Assembly (NCBI GenBank): GCA_910583855.1
Contig: CAJTYL010000008.1
Location: forward strand, 1-64,000
Reading direction: 5' to 3'
DNA: 64,000 bases
Origin: an uncultured Christensenella sp.
Lineage (GTDB): Bacteria > Bacillota > Clostridia > Christensenellales > Borkfalkiaceae
Part shown: positions 25,612 to 36,400 of the stretch, piece by piece
Numbering within the stretch: the stretch's first letter is position 1
Layout: the number at the start of each line of letters is the position of its first letter
Notes under the pieces: generated by a model
Database searches by the model: none
What the model was told of the DNA's origin: nothing
Seen by the model: only the letters and a program-made list of their open reading frames with translations
Made by a program: the position numbers and the translations under genes

Positions 25612-25887
25612 ATGGAAAACTCAATAATTATCGACCTTGCTTTTGACGGGGGCAGTTACGGGGAAAATATCAAACTGCTTGAGGACGAGGAATACAAAAA
25701 GAACGATAAGATAATAAGGGAAATCTGCGAAAAGCTTTTAAAGGACTTGCCCGAAGAAGAAAATAAAAAAATTTCTTGGGACTTGTTCCTTGCGCTGGGC
25801 GGCATTGAGAGCGCAATACAGGAATTGTATTTTAAAGAGGGCTTTAAACTCGGACTTAAAATCGGCGCGCAAAACTTTTTAGACTGA
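25612..25887 (+). CDS. small acidic helical protein of unknown function
   Basis: A 91-residue protein, rich in Glu, Lys and Leu and mostly helical. The C-terminal ELYFKEGFKLGLKIGAQ resembles small clostridial proteins of unknown function that end in a similar FxxGFxLGx motif; a DUF6809-type assignment is tentative. ATG at 25612 has GGAGGTG four bases upstream. It is divergent from the XRE regulator and controlled by the shared palindrome. Together they could be a small regulator/effector pair, but there is no toxin or antitoxin hallmark. Confidence 0.75.
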   Translation: MENSIIIDLAFDGGSYGENIKLLEDEEYKKNDKIIREICEKLLKDLPEEENKKISWDLFLALGGIESAIQELYFKEGFKLGLKIGAQNFLD

Positions 25888-25891
25888 AAAC

Positions 25892-25915
25892 GCCCGACAG
25901 TGTGAACCGTCGGGC
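25892..25915 (+). terminator. terminator of the small helical protein gene
   Basis: Perfect 7-bp stem GCCCGAC/GTCGGGC with a 10-nt loop, then TTATTTAATT. It begins 5 nt after the stop codon. Confidence 0.75.
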
Positions 25916-25919
25916 TTAT

Positions 25920-26085
25920 TTAATTAGATTCTTCGGTTCCCTCAGAATGACAGGGAACTCTAAAAACGCAGAGAAACAAGCAAGACAAGGCGTGCGCGGA
26001 TTTGTTGCAGGGCGTGTACTTTGCGTACACAACCAAAACAAAACGCAAGCGCAACGCAGTATTGCGTAGCTTATATGCGTTTTTA
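25920..26085. repeat. non-coding structured element bounded by a 10-bp inverted repeat
   Basis: TAAAAACGCA (25961-25970) and TGCGTTTTTA (26076-26085) are perfect inverted repeats bounding ~125 bp. Inside are two further hairpins, GTGTAC-tttgc-GTACAC and ACGCA-gtat-TGCGT. Just outside the left arm, GATTCTTCGGTTCCC followed by TCAGAATGACA resembles a short motif that I have seen repeatedly in intergenic DNA of unrelated bacteria. It looks like a small dispersed element (MITE-like or an RNA repeat) inserted after hydA. It may also provide the hydrogenase operon terminator. Only one copy is in this window. Confidence 0.5.
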
Positions 26086-26087
26086 AA

Positions 26088-27812
26088 TTAATACTTATCT
26101 CTTTTTGCGTAAGTAGTGTGAAGAAGCTCGTGAGCTTTATGGGAGTTGGGTTCGCCGAAGAACTCTTTATACAGCACGTCAACCGCGGGGGTATCGTGCG
26201 AACAACGGACCTTGCTATCTTTATCGTAGTCGTATAAAGCCTGTGCACGGACTGCCTTTAAGTCAATATTGTTGCGTACTTCGTCGTGCACATAGGGCTG
26301 ACCGCCGCCGTTTATGCAGCCGCCGGGACAAGCCATAATTTCAACGAAAGTATAATTCTTTTCACCGCTTTTAATAGCTTCCAAAACCTTTCTCGCGTTG
26401 CCCAAGCCGCTTGCAACAGCCACTTTAACGGTGGTTTTGCCGACGGTGTACTCGGCTTCCTTTATACCTTCCGTACCGCGGACTTCCTTAAACTCCAATG
26501 GCGCGCCCTTGCCGCCCAACTTCATTGCGGCGGTTCTTAATGCCGCTTCCATTACGCCGCCCGTCGCGCCGAAGATTGCGCCCGCGCCCGAAGCCGTGCC
26601 GAAGGGCTCGTCAAACTTGCCGTCGGCAAGATTGGCAAAGTCAATACCTGCTTCCTTTATCATTTTGGCAAGCTCGCGCGTGGTGAGCGCCGCATCCGTA
26701 TAATGACCGAGCTCGTCGCGCGAAACCTCGAACTTTTTCGCCGTGCAGGGAATAACCGAAACCACGTAAAGATTCTTGGGGTCTATGCCGTTCTTTTGGC
26801 AATAGTAAGTTTTAAGCACTGCCGAGAACATTTCCTGCGGTGATTTACAGGATGAAATATTGGGAAGAATTTCGGGGTAATAGTGCTCTGCGAACTTGAC
26901 CCAACCGGGACAACAGCTCGTGAACATAGGCGTGGGCTTGCCCGTCTTCAACCTGTCCAAAAGCTCGGTTGCCTCTTCCATAATCGTGAGGTCTGCGGTG
27001 ACGTCCATATTGAAGCACTTGACGTCGCCGAGCTGTTTGATTGCCGTGACCATTTTTCCCTCTACGTTGGTGCCTGCGGGCAAGCCGAAAGCTTCGCCGA
27101 GAGTTGCGCGTACGGACGGAGCGGTGAAAAACACAACTTCCTTTTCGGGATCTACGATTGCGCCCCATACGTCCGCTACGGCAGACTTTTCATAGAGTGC
27201 GCCTACGGGACAAGCGACTACGCACTGTCCGCAGTTGACGCAGGGCGTGAAGGCAAGCGAAACGTCGTAAGGCGAGCCTATCACCTTTGCGTAACCGCGG
27301 TTTTTCGGACCTATCGCGCCTATCGTCTGCTTTTCGCATGCTGCGACGCAACGGGTACACATTATGCACTTGGAGTTGTCGCGGACGACCGAAGCCGACA
27401 AATCGTCAATGGGCTTTAAATCGTGGTCTGTTCCAAACCTGTCCTCTTCCGCGTTGTACTCCAAAGCGAGCTTTTGAAGCTCGCAGTTCATAGAGCGGAC
27501 GCAGGATAAGCACTTCTTTTTATGCGTGGAGAGAATAAGCTCTATCGTGGTTTTTCTGGACTTCCTTACGCGCGGGGTGTTAGTACGAACTTCCATCCCT
27601 TCCGAAACGGGATAAACGCACGCCGCAACCAAGCCCCTTGCCCCCGTTGCCTCTACAAGGCAAAGACGGCACGAGCCTACGCACTGAACGTCCTTTAAAT
27701 AGCAAAGGGTGGGAATTCTTACGTTGGCGAGCTTTGCCGCCTGTAAAATAGTCGAACCTTCGGGTACGCTTACGGCTATGCCGTTAATTTTTAAATTAAT
27801 AAGTTTTTCCAT
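26088..27812 (-). CDS. hydA: [FeFe] hydrogenase catalytic subunit (NADH-linked, HydA/HndD type)
   Basis: A 574-residue catalytic subunit evolving or oxidising H2. N-terminal 2Fe-2S domain (CYLKDVQCVGSCRLC), His-ligated cluster (HKKKCLSCVRSMNC), two 4Fe-4S clusters (CIMCTRCVAAC, CVNCGQCVVAC), then the H-cluster domain with TSCCPGW, IPCTAKK and MACPGGCINGGGQP. The second H-cluster motif has Ile where Met is standard (MPCTAKK). The tail FFGEPNSHKAHELLH is typical. It lacks the extra C-terminal 2Fe-2S domain of Thermotoga HydA. ATG at 27812 has GGAGG five bases upstream. Last gene of hydC-hydB-hydA, probably a ferredoxin- and NADH-using bifurcating complex. Confidence 0.97.
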   Translation of the reverse strand: MEKLINLKINGIAVSVPEGSTILQAAKLANVRIPTLCYLKDVQCVGSCRLCLVEATGARGLVAACVYPVSEGMEVRTNTPRVRKSRKTTIELILSTHKKKCLSCVRSMNCELQKLALEYNAEEDRFGTDHDLKPIDDLSASVVRDNSKCIMCTRCVAACEKQTIGAIGPKNRGYAKVIGSPYDVSLAFTPCVNCGQCVVACPVGALYEKSAVADVWGAIVDPEKEVVFFTAPSVRATLGEAFGLPAGTNVEGKMVTAIKQLGDVKCFNMDVTADLTIMEEATELLDRLKTGKPTPMFTSCCPGWVKFAEHYYPEILPNISSCKSPQEMFSAVLKTYYCQKNGIDPKNLYVVSVIPCTAKKFEVSRDELGHYTDAALTTRELAKMIKEAGIDFANLADGKFDEPFGTASGAGAIFGATGGVMEAALRTAAMKLGGKGAPLEFKEVRGTEGIKEAEYTVGKTTVKVAVASGLGNARKVLEAIKSGEKNYTFVEIMACPGGCINGGGQPYVHDEVRNNIDLKAVRAQALYDYDKDSKVRCSHDTPAVDVLYKEFFGEPNSHKAHELLHTTYAKRDKY

Positions 27813-27826
27813 ACAGCCCTCCACCC

Positions 27827-29719
27827 TTACTTCTTCACTATTGCATTGAACTTACAATGCGCAATGCACTGTCCGCACTTTATGCACTTGGTCGTATTTA
27901 TCTCGTGCGGACTCTTGACCGCGCCGGAAATTGCGTTTGCAGGGCAGTTCCTTGCACAGAGCGTACAGCCGCGGCACTTGTCGGGCTCTATGTAGTAATT
28001 CAACAAAGATTTGCACACGCCCGCCGGGCACTTCTTTTCGTAGATGTGCGCTTCGTACTCCCCGCCGAAGTGTTCCATTGCGGACAGAACGGGGTTGGGC
28101 GCGGACTGCCCGAGCGCGCAGAGCGAAGAGGACTTCATATGCTCCGCCACTTCCTTTATTTTTTCAAGGTCGGAGGGTTCGCCCTTTCCGCTGCAAATTT
28201 TATCGAGAATTTCCAAAAGTCTTTTAGTGCCTATACGGCAGGGCGTACACTTGCCGCAGCTTTCGTCCGCTGTGAATTCCAGATAGAACTTGGCTATATC
28301 CACCATACAGGTGTCCTCGTCCATGACGATAAGACCGCCCGAGCCCATCATAGAACCTATTGCAATGAGATTGTCGAAGTCCATACCTATATCGATATGC
28401 TTTGCGGGGATACACCCGCCCGAAGGTCCGCCCGTCTGCGCGGCTTTGAACTTTTTATCGTGGGGAATTCCGCCGCCTATATCGTACACGATAGTTTTAA
28501 GCGGCGTACCCATGGGAACTTCGACTAGTCCCACGTTCTTGATTTTGCCGCCGACAGCAAAGACCTTTGTGCCTTTGCTCTTCTCCGTGCCGATTGACGA
28601 GAACCAGGCGAAGCCGTTGTTTATAATGGGCGCGATATTCGCCCAGGTTTCCACGTTGTTTAAAACAGTGGGCTTTTTGAAAAGACCGCACTGCGCAGAA
28701 AACGGCGGACGGGGACGGGGCTCGCCCCTGTGCCCTTCGATACTTGCCATAAGCGCGGTTTCCTCGCCGCAAACGAATGCGCCTGCGCCGAGACGTATAT
28801 GTATATCGAAGTTGAAGCCGCTGCCTAAAATATTTTCGCCCAAAAGCCCGTATTCGCGCGCCTGCCTGATTGCTATATTCAGTCTTTCAACCGCTATTGG
28901 ATATTCCGCGCGGACGTAGATGTAACCCTCTTCCGCGCCTACTGCGTAGCCCGCGATTGCCATTGCCTCTAAAACGCAATGAGGGTCGCCTTCCAAAACC
29001 GACCTATCCATAAAGGCGCCGGGGTCGCCCTCGTCGGCATTGCAGCAAACGTACTTTTTATCGCCTGCAGCGTCCTTAGTAAACCGCCATTTGCGACCCG
29101 TGGGGAAGCCTGCGCCACCCCTGCCGCGAAGCCCCGATTTTAATATCTCGTCTATAACTCCGTCGGGCGTCATTTCAAACAGGGCGCGCCCCAATGCGGA
29201 ATAGTCTCCCGCGCCGATCGCCTCTTCTATGCTTTCGGCGGCGATAACCCCGCAGTTGCGGAGCGCAATGCGCATCTGATGCTTATAGAAAGGAATTTCC
29301 GAAAATGGAATTACGCTGCCGTCGGGTTGAACGGTTTCGGCGTACAAAAGCTCTTTGACTATTTCACCGCCATTTATAAGGTGCTTTTCGGCAACGGTCT
29401 TGGCGTGTTCGGGGGTCATCTGCGAATAGAACGCGCCCTCGGGATAAACTATCATAATAGGTCCCAACGCGCAAAGCCCGAAGCAACCGGTTTTGACGAT
29501 TAAAACGTCGTCTATGCCCAGCTCTTTAAAGGACTTTTCAAGCTGATCTATAACCTGCGCCGAATGTGAAGAAGTACAGCCCGTACCGCCGCAGACCAAG
29601 ACCTGCTTTCTGTAGCCCGTTCGGGGCGCAAGGCGTTCAGCCTGCTCGCGCACTATTCTTCTTACGTTTATAAGCTCCGCTTTATTTGCGGCAATTTTTC
29701 TGAGTTCTTCAACGGTCAT
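27827..29719 (-). CDS. hydB: NADH-binding hydrogenase subunit (HydB/HndC, NuoF-like)
   Basis: A 630-residue diaphorase subunit. The N-terminal thioredoxin-like 2Fe-2S domain has CGGTGCTSS and CFGLCALGP. The NuoF core has GRGGAGFPTGRKW (NADH), CNADEGDPGAFMDR (FMN), FVCGEETALMASIEG and the 4Fe-4S ligands SCGKCTPCRIGT. The C-terminal ferredoxin domain has CRGCTLCARNCP and CIKCGQCIAHC. It passes electrons between NAD(H), FMN and the Fe-S chain. It starts 10 bp after hydC and ends 14 bp before hydA. Confidence 0.97.
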   Translation of the reverse strand: MTVEELRKIAANKAELINVRRIVREQAERLAPRTGYRKQVLVCGGTGCTSSHSAQVIDQLEKSFKELGIDDVLIVKTGCFGLCALGPIMIVYPEGAFYSQMTPEHAKTVAEKHLINGGEIVKELLYAETVQPDGSVIPFSEIPFYKHQMRIALRNCGVIAAESIEEAIGAGDYSALGRALFEMTPDGVIDEILKSGLRGRGGAGFPTGRKWRFTKDAAGDKKYVCCNADEGDPGAFMDRSVLEGDPHCVLEAMAIAGYAVGAEEGYIYVRAEYPIAVERLNIAIRQAREYGLLGENILGSGFNFDIHIRLGAGAFVCGEETALMASIEGHRGEPRPRPPFSAQCGLFKKPTVLNNVETWANIAPIINNGFAWFSSIGTEKSKGTKVFAVGGKIKNVGLVEVPMGTPLKTIVYDIGGGIPHDKKFKAAQTGGPSGGCIPAKHIDIGMDFDNLIAIGSMMGSGGLIVMDEDTCMVDIAKFYLEFTADESCGKCTPCRIGTKRLLEILDKICSGKGEPSDLEKIKEVAEHMKSSSLCALGQSAPNPVLSAMEHFGGEYEAHIYEKKCPAGVCKSLLNYYIEPDKCRGCTLCARNCPANAISGAVKSPHEINTTKCIKCGQCIAHCKFNAIVKK

Positions 29720-29729
29720 TTATCTCACC

Positions 29730-30218
29730 TCAGTCCTGCATATATTTATCAAGTATGCCCTTGACGTCGCCAGCCGTAAGCTTGCCGTACACTTCGCCGT
29801 CCACGATCATTACGGGCGCAAGCCCGCACGCGCCCACGCAACGGCAGCTTTCTATCGAAAACTTTTTGTCGGGCGTGCACTCGCCGCATTTAATCCTCAA
29901 CTCGTGTTCAATCGCCTCTAAAATTTTATCCGAACCTTTGACGTAGCAAGCCGTGCCGAGACATACGCTTATCTTGTGTTTGCCCTTTGGATTCAAAGAA
30001 AACTGGGAATAAAACGTCGCGACGCCGTAGACCTCCGCAAGCGGGATATTCAACTCTTCGGCAATGACCGTCTGCACTTCCGCGGGAAGGTATCCGTATA
30101 TATCCTGCGCGGCGTGAAGAACGGGCATCAGAGCGCCCGCCTCATCGCGGTGCTCATCTATGCAAGATAAAAGCTCCGACATCTGATCTTTCGTTCCCTC
30201 AAATACGTTTTGTGACAT
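29730..30218 (-). CDS. hydC: 2Fe-2S hydrogenase subunit (HydC/HndA, NuoE-like)
   Basis: A 162-residue thioredoxin-fold 2Fe-2S protein of the NuoE family. Ligands are in CLGTACY and SCRCVGACGLAP. The helical N-terminus carries LMPVLHAAQDIYGYLP, typical of the family. It is the first gene of the hydrogenase operon. ATG at 30218 is chosen because AGGAG lies four bases upstream; a longer in-frame start exists at 30263 without a site. Confidence 0.96.
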   Translation of the reverse strand: MSQNVFEGTKDQMSELLSCIDEHRDEAGALMPVLHAAQDIYGYLPAEVQTVIAEELNIPLAEVYGVATFYSQFSLNPKGKHKISVCLGTACYVKGSDKILEAIEHELRIKCGECTPDKKFSIESCRCVGACGLAPVMIVDGEVYGKLTAGDVKGILDKYMQD

Positions 30219-30272
30219 TTCTCTCTCCTGAAAAAAACGTTTAATTGATAAATTAATACTCAATCGGTATTT

Positions 30273-30281
30273 ATTATATCA
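30273..30281 (-). promoter_or_regulatory. extended -10 promoter of the hydrogenase operon
   Basis: TGATATAAT on the minus strand, an extended -10; the -35 region (TTTATT-like) is weak. The leader is about 50 nt and ends with AGGAG before hydC. I saw no convincing Rex site (TTGTGAAnnnnTTCACAA) here. Confidence 0.5.
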
Positions 30282-30356
30282 TTTATATATTTCAAAATAA
30301 AACCGTTTTTAAGGGGTAAATTGAAATTTTTTTCGCTAAATTTTGACAATTAAATT

Positions 30357-30390
30357 AAAAAGTCCCGCGGCTTTAAGCCGCGGGGCTTTT
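30357..30390 (-). terminator. terminator of the giant surface-protein operon
   Basis: Stem AAGTCCCGCGGC / GCCGCGGGGCTT (one G-T pair), 5-nt loop, then a T-run on the minus strand. It lies 18 bp past the stop of the 2203-residue gene. Same stem family as 3077 and 18408. Confidence 0.85.
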
Positions 30391-30407
30391 ACTTGTTGTG
30401 TTATATT

Positions 30408-33400
30408 TTAAGCGTTTTCGTCGGGGTCGGTGCCGTCCTCGTCCTCTTCGCCGTCGTTCTTGCTGCCCGCATTGGGGTCGGTAGCGGTGTTATCGCCGTC
30501 CGCGGGGCCGGGTGTGGGCGTTTCGGGTTCGGTGGGGGTGCTGCCCTCTCCTTCGCCGCTTCCGCCGTCGCCGCCCGCGCTACCGTTGCCGTCGCCGCTT
30601 GCGGGAGGGTCGGTGGGGTTGGTTTCATCGCCGCCATTACTGCCGCCTTCGCCGTCGCCCGCGTCGGGGTCGGTTGGAGGCGTTACGGGAGGAACTTCGG
30701 GGGTTTGGCTGCCGTCGCCCGCGTCGGGGTCGGTTTCTTCGTTAACGGCTTGCCATTTGCCTACGCCGTCCTCGCCCCATACCCAAACGTATTCGGTAGA
30801 CGTGTCCTTAACGATATTGAATGTAACTTCCTTATCGCCGGTTAACTCGTAATTTGCAAATTCCGAAGTTACGGTTGCGGTGTACTCGTTAACTTCGACG
30901 CCCGCACCCTCGACGGTAAGCCCGATTTTTTGACCGGTTACGTCCACAAACCAAGCTTCGGGAGCTTGCGCCGCACCGTTTTCTGTTAAGGTTTTGTTGC
31001 CCCACTGAATTTCAACTTTTTTAGGTTCAACGATAACCGTTACGGTTACTTCGCCCTCGGTTAACTTGTAGTTTTTATCGGAAGGGGTTACGGTTACGGT
31101 ATAAGTGCCCGCGTCGATTATAACGGTTGCCTTGCCGCTTGCGTCCTTAATAACGTACGTCAATGCAATTTCGGCGTTGTCGCCATCCTTTGCGGTTGCT
31201 ACGGGGTAGTGCGCTTTGCCGTTATATTCGTATGTGAAGGTTATAGAGCCGTCCTCGCCCTCTACGCCGTCCGTCCACTCGACGGAAGCGTTGATTTCGG
31301 TAATGCTGAAAGGCTGTTCCGCCTTAGCTTCAACGAAATCGTAGTTTTCGAAAACGTCCATAAGCTTTGCAACGTGCTGTCCGCCGCTTGCCGTACCGCC
31401 GATGACGGGGATAGAAACCTCTTCGCCGTTAACGTCGGTAAACACTGCCGTAGGAGCGTGCACTTTGCCGTCGTGCGCCCAATTAAAGTTTGTTAGGCTG
31501 CCGTCTACGCCCTTCCAAGTTACGTTGACCGTGCGGGCGTGAATTGTAAACTCGATAGTGGACTCAACGCCCTCTGCAAATTCGTAGTTTTCGGAATTCG
31601 CAAGCACTGCCGTAGCTGTGTACTTCGCATCCTTGCCGCTTACGTTGACCGCCGCGCCGAGCACGGTGAGAACTTCGCCCGTGGACCTGATTTGAGCTTG
31701 GGGCGCGTGGTATTTGCCGTCGTACTCCCAATCGAAGTTTTCGTCGCTGCCGTCTACGCCAGTCCAGATAATGCCGTAAACGACTTTCTTGGAAATGGTA
31801 AACGCGTGCTCGCCCGTTTCGCCGTCAGACCAGCTGCAATTTGCGGGGAGAATCGCCTTTGCCGTGTATTCGCCGGCGTATATGCCTATGCCGACCACGT
31901 TAAGCTTGCCGCCCTTGCTGCCGTCTTCAAGCGCGATATACGCTTCGGGCGCGTGCTCGTTGCCGTCGTATTCCCAAGTAAATTCGCCGTCCTCGTTGCC
32001 TACCCAAATTATGCTTATTGCATTGCCCTTGATAGTGAACTCGCACTCGGGGTTGTTTATAGTGTAGTTGTCGTTGTCGAGAATAGCTACCGCCGTATAG
32101 GTGCCTACTTGCGTTTCGGCGCCCCTAATTATAATTTCAAGACCCGATACGCTTGCTTCGAAAGTGGGAACGTGCTTTTCGCCGTCGTAATTCCAAGCGA
32201 AGTCTTCCTCGCTGCCGTCAACGCCGTACCAAATAATTGTTACCGATTTTTTGGTTATGGTGAAGGCGTGCGTTGCGCCGTCGGTAAGCTCGTAGTTGCC
32301 GTTAATAAGCGTGATTTCGGAAGTGTAGCTGCCCGCGTTGGTGTAGCCCGAAACGGTGTAATCTTCGCCGAGCTTCAAGGTAACCGCAACGGGGTTGCCA
32401 TCTTCGTCGGTTTCTACCGAGTAGAAAGTCACCGTGGGGGTGCGCTCTTCGCCCGAGTAGCTTAATTCGGTTCTATCCCATTCGGCGGTGAGTTGTTGCG
32501 CCTTAATGGTGAACACCTTTGTCGCGCCGTTAGTGATGTCTATATCGTCGGTTATGAACGCAACGTACTTGCCCGCGTCTGTACCGCTGCCGACAACGTT
32601 TAGCTCGACGCGCTCGCCTTTGTCGTCAAGATAGTACGCGGTAGGAGTATGCGCCTCGCCGTCGTAAGTGTAGACGATTTCGCCGTTCTCCTCGTCATCC
32701 CAAACGACGGTAATTGATTTTTGAACGATATCGAACCTAATCCTTGCAACGTCCATTGCGAAGTTGGTGTTTGCGGGGTCGCTGCTTTCAAGCGTAGCGT
32801 ATGCGTAGTGTGTGCCGCCCGCCGACGCGCCGCCCGTTACGGCAAGGGTGATTTCTATTTCTTCGCCCTCTTCGTCAAGCTTGATTTTTAAGGTAGCCGT
32901 AGGGATATGAGTTGCGCCGTCGTACTGCCAAACGAAGTATATCGCACCGTCGCTGCCCGTTCTCTCTTCCGCGCCCTCGCCTTCCCAAGCTATATCGCTT
33001 GTGGAAATCTTGTACTGTGCGATTACGAACGCAATTGTGTTGTCGCCTTTAACCGTGAAGTTGTTGCCGACTTCCGCCTTAGCCGTGTAGGAGCCGGACT
33101 CCACAAAGCCACCAACGGTGATTTCGCACTCTAATTCGTTATCGCCGACAACGTTTGCTTTGGGAGCTTGCATTTCGCCGTTGTAGGTGAAAACAATCTC
33201 GCCGTCGTCGTTCACGCCCTCCCACTCTATTTCGACTTCGAGGGGCGCGATTACGAATTTACACTCGCTGTCCTCGTCCTTAATCTCGTAGTTGCCTTCG
33301 GGGATAATGTATGCGTAATGAGTGCCCGCGTTTGTTTGCGCCCCGCCGACGGTAAGGAACTCGAACGTTTCCTCGTCGGGGTCATAGGGGTCGTAAGAAT

Positions 33401-36400
33401 TGCTTAAAATTCTTATTGCAACGGGGGTTTGCGCTTCACCGTTGTATATAAACTTGTAATCTTTTGCGGGAACGTGTTTGCCGTCTACTACGACCACCCA
33501 CAAAATTTGCGCGACGCTTGCGCTGTGGGTTATGTTGGTAACCTCGAATTCGAGAGTGTCGTTTATGCCGAGAGGCATATAGCACGCGTAACCCGCCTTA
33601 TCCGCGCTTGATAAGCTTGCATATGCGGAGTAAGTGCCGATTTCCGTCCAGAAGCCCTCGGAGAACTTATCGTAAGTTACGTTGAGCTTGATAAGCGATT
33701 GTTCGCCGCTGCTCCAAACGATATTTTCGTCCGCCGCGGTAAGCACGCCGTAAGCCGAAAGCCTTGCGCCGTCTTCTTGACCGAATACCGAAATGTACTC
33801 ATAGCTGGGGGTTACGCCCTCTTCGAGGGGTTCCGTTGCGCCGTATTCGTACCAAAGCACGCTTACGACTTTACTTTTAATAATATTGAAAGTAACTTCG
33901 AGCTCGCCGTCAAGCACATAGTTTGCGTTGCCGATAGACGCAACCGCTTTATAGCCGTTGCCGACGCTTTTGCCCGTGCCCGTTACGGTGAGTTGCATAC
34001 CCTCTGCAGTTGCCTTGGGCTGTTGCGCCGTGCCGTTGTACAGATAGGTGTATACGCCGTCTATTTCCATTGCGTTGTCGCCGAAATTCCAACTGACGGT
34101 TATCGTCTTTGCGGTGATTTCGAACTCTGCCTTGTAGCTTGCTTGGTCTACGTTGGCGTCGTCCACTTCAACGGTAAGAACGTACTTGCCCGCATTTACG
34201 GGAAGGGTTGCGCCCAAGTTTTCAAGCACGTTGCCGCTTGCGTCAACCTTTGCGTAAGTTACGGTGTAGTCGAGCGCGGTGCCGTACTCGTCCTCTACGC
34301 TTACCAACGGCGATTTGCCCGCGCCGTCGTATACGCCGTTAAAGTCTTCGTTTAAGGTAACGACGAGTTCGGCTTTGGTAATAACGAAGGTATCTTCCGT
34401 TTTGCCGACAAGCTTGTAATTGTTGTTGGAGTAAGCAATTACAACAGTGTAAACGCCCGCGTCAACGGGGGTGACTTCATTGCCGTCCGCGTCGTAATAA
34501 GTATAAGTTACGTCGCCCGACAAGTCCTCGTCGTTAAGTCCGTTTAAGGTTACTTCTATTTCCTTTGCGTCACCGTCGTATTTAAACTCGTATTCGCTCC
34601 ATCCAGCCTCCACTTCCGCTTGCGCGATTGTATAGGTTACGGAAACGGTATTGTCGGTAAGCACATAATTTTCGTAGCCGCTTTCGGGAAGCGCCGCCGT
34701 TGCGGTGCCTTTGCCGGCGTTGGTAAGGTCGCCCGCCGTTACGGTCAACTCAACCTCGTTGCCCTCGCTATCCACGAAATATGCGGTAAGCTCTTGCTCT
34801 TCGCCGTTGTAAACGAATTCCGTGTTGCTCCAAACTACGTCTACTTTTTTTGCCTCGATAAAGAAATATGTTTCGTAAGGCATAGTAAATTCGTAGTTGT
34901 CGTCCTCGATAGAAACGACTGCTTTGTACTTACCGATGTCTACGGGTTGACACTCGTTGCCGTCAATGTCGTAATAAATGACGTTAAGCGTTACCTCGTC
35001 GCTGCCTTTAAGCCCTTCGGGGTAAACCGTAAGGCCCTGTGCCGCGCCGCTGTATGTGAGCGTAGTTACGCCCCAACGCACGCCGAGCTTTGCCTTTTCG
35101 ATTGCGAACGTGCCGCTATAAGTACCCGTATAGTTGCCCATTGCGTTAATTACAACAGTGCCTTCGCCCGCGGCTACGTTATTTTCATAGCTTACGGTGT
35201 AGTCCTTGTTAAGCTCCAACATAGTTCCGCTAAGGAAAACTTTTACGCTTGTAGAAAGCGCGCTGCCCGTGTAAACAACGGGGTCTGCCTTGACGGTTAC
35301 GTCGGCTGTGCCGAAATCTGCGGGAAGAATTTCGAACGTGAAGAAAGGATTTACATAATTGCCCGCGTTCTGATATTTAACGTTTAAATAATATTTGCCG
35401 ACGTTTACGAAGTTGGTGACCGTTCTGCCGCTTTCGTCGGTTGCGGTCGCCGTGCCGTTAGTTATCGCTTCGAATACGAACGGTCCGCCCGTGTACGTTG
35501 CCGTCGCCTCGAAAACGTTCTCGCCGATTTCGACCTCTTCGATTACGCCGAACGACGCGTTATGCGAAACGTAAGACCAATCTACCGTGCTTCTTTCATC
35601 CGAGGAAGAAGCCGCAACTAAAGTAACTTCCGTGCCGTTGTTGGATATAACGTAATCATCGTTATCGCTTATAAAGTAGCTTGCCTCTCTACCGATTTTG
35701 TTTCCGCTTGACGTGTAGCCGCTTGTAAGCGTCTTAGCAGACTCGCCATTAATACCTATGTGCGTAGATGAGGGAAGTCTTCCGGTAATATTTATTAATG
35801 CGGAGGATGTAAGGCAAAGGTTGCTTGTATCTCCCGCTGAGTTAGAGTTGCCGAAAATAACGCCGCCCGACAAATTCAGAATAGCGTTTCCGGTAACAGA
35901 CACGCCGCTTGCGGTGTTACCGCTGATTTCACCACCGTTCAAATTAAAAGTGCTTTCTTCATCAATAGATACACCCGCGCCACCGGAACCGCCGATAATT
36001 TTGCCGCCGTTCATTGTAAACGTAGCGTAATGATATTGACCCTGTCCGACATAGTCAGTCTCAATGCATACATTGCCGCCGCTGTTTTCAGAAACCATGC
36101 CGCCATTCATTACAAACGTGCCGCCTAAGATGTAAACGTAGTCATTATTTGTTGAAATCGTGCCGCCGTTCAACGTAAAAACGCTGTTGTCACTGATGAA
36201 TATACAACCTCTATCGTGGTCGACTGTGTTTCCGGAAATTGTACCGTCGGATATTGTAACCACCGTATTGTTACAAGCATATATAGCAGAGCCGCCGCCT
36301 TCGACACTGTTGCCCGTTATATCGCCGCCCGACATATTGAACGTACTGTTGGAATCAATGTAAATACCGCCGCCGTAAATGCCATAGCTGTTACTTACCG

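Noticed and set aside
25916..26248. A 110-codon minus-strand frame spanning the end of hydA and the repeat element
   Set aside because: It overlaps hydA out of frame and runs through a structured non-coding element. It has no ribosome-binding site or motif.
30264..30356. A Rex operator in front of the hydrogenase operon
   Set aside because: Stretches such as TTGATAAATTAAT resemble half sites but do not give TTGTGAA-n4-TTCACAA or TTGTTAA-n4-TTAACAA.
30393..30852. Plus-strand frames opposite the low-complexity tail of the 2203-residue protein
   Set aside because: Generated by the GC-rich repetitive tail. The minus-strand frame continues a long, well-supported protein and ends at a terminator.
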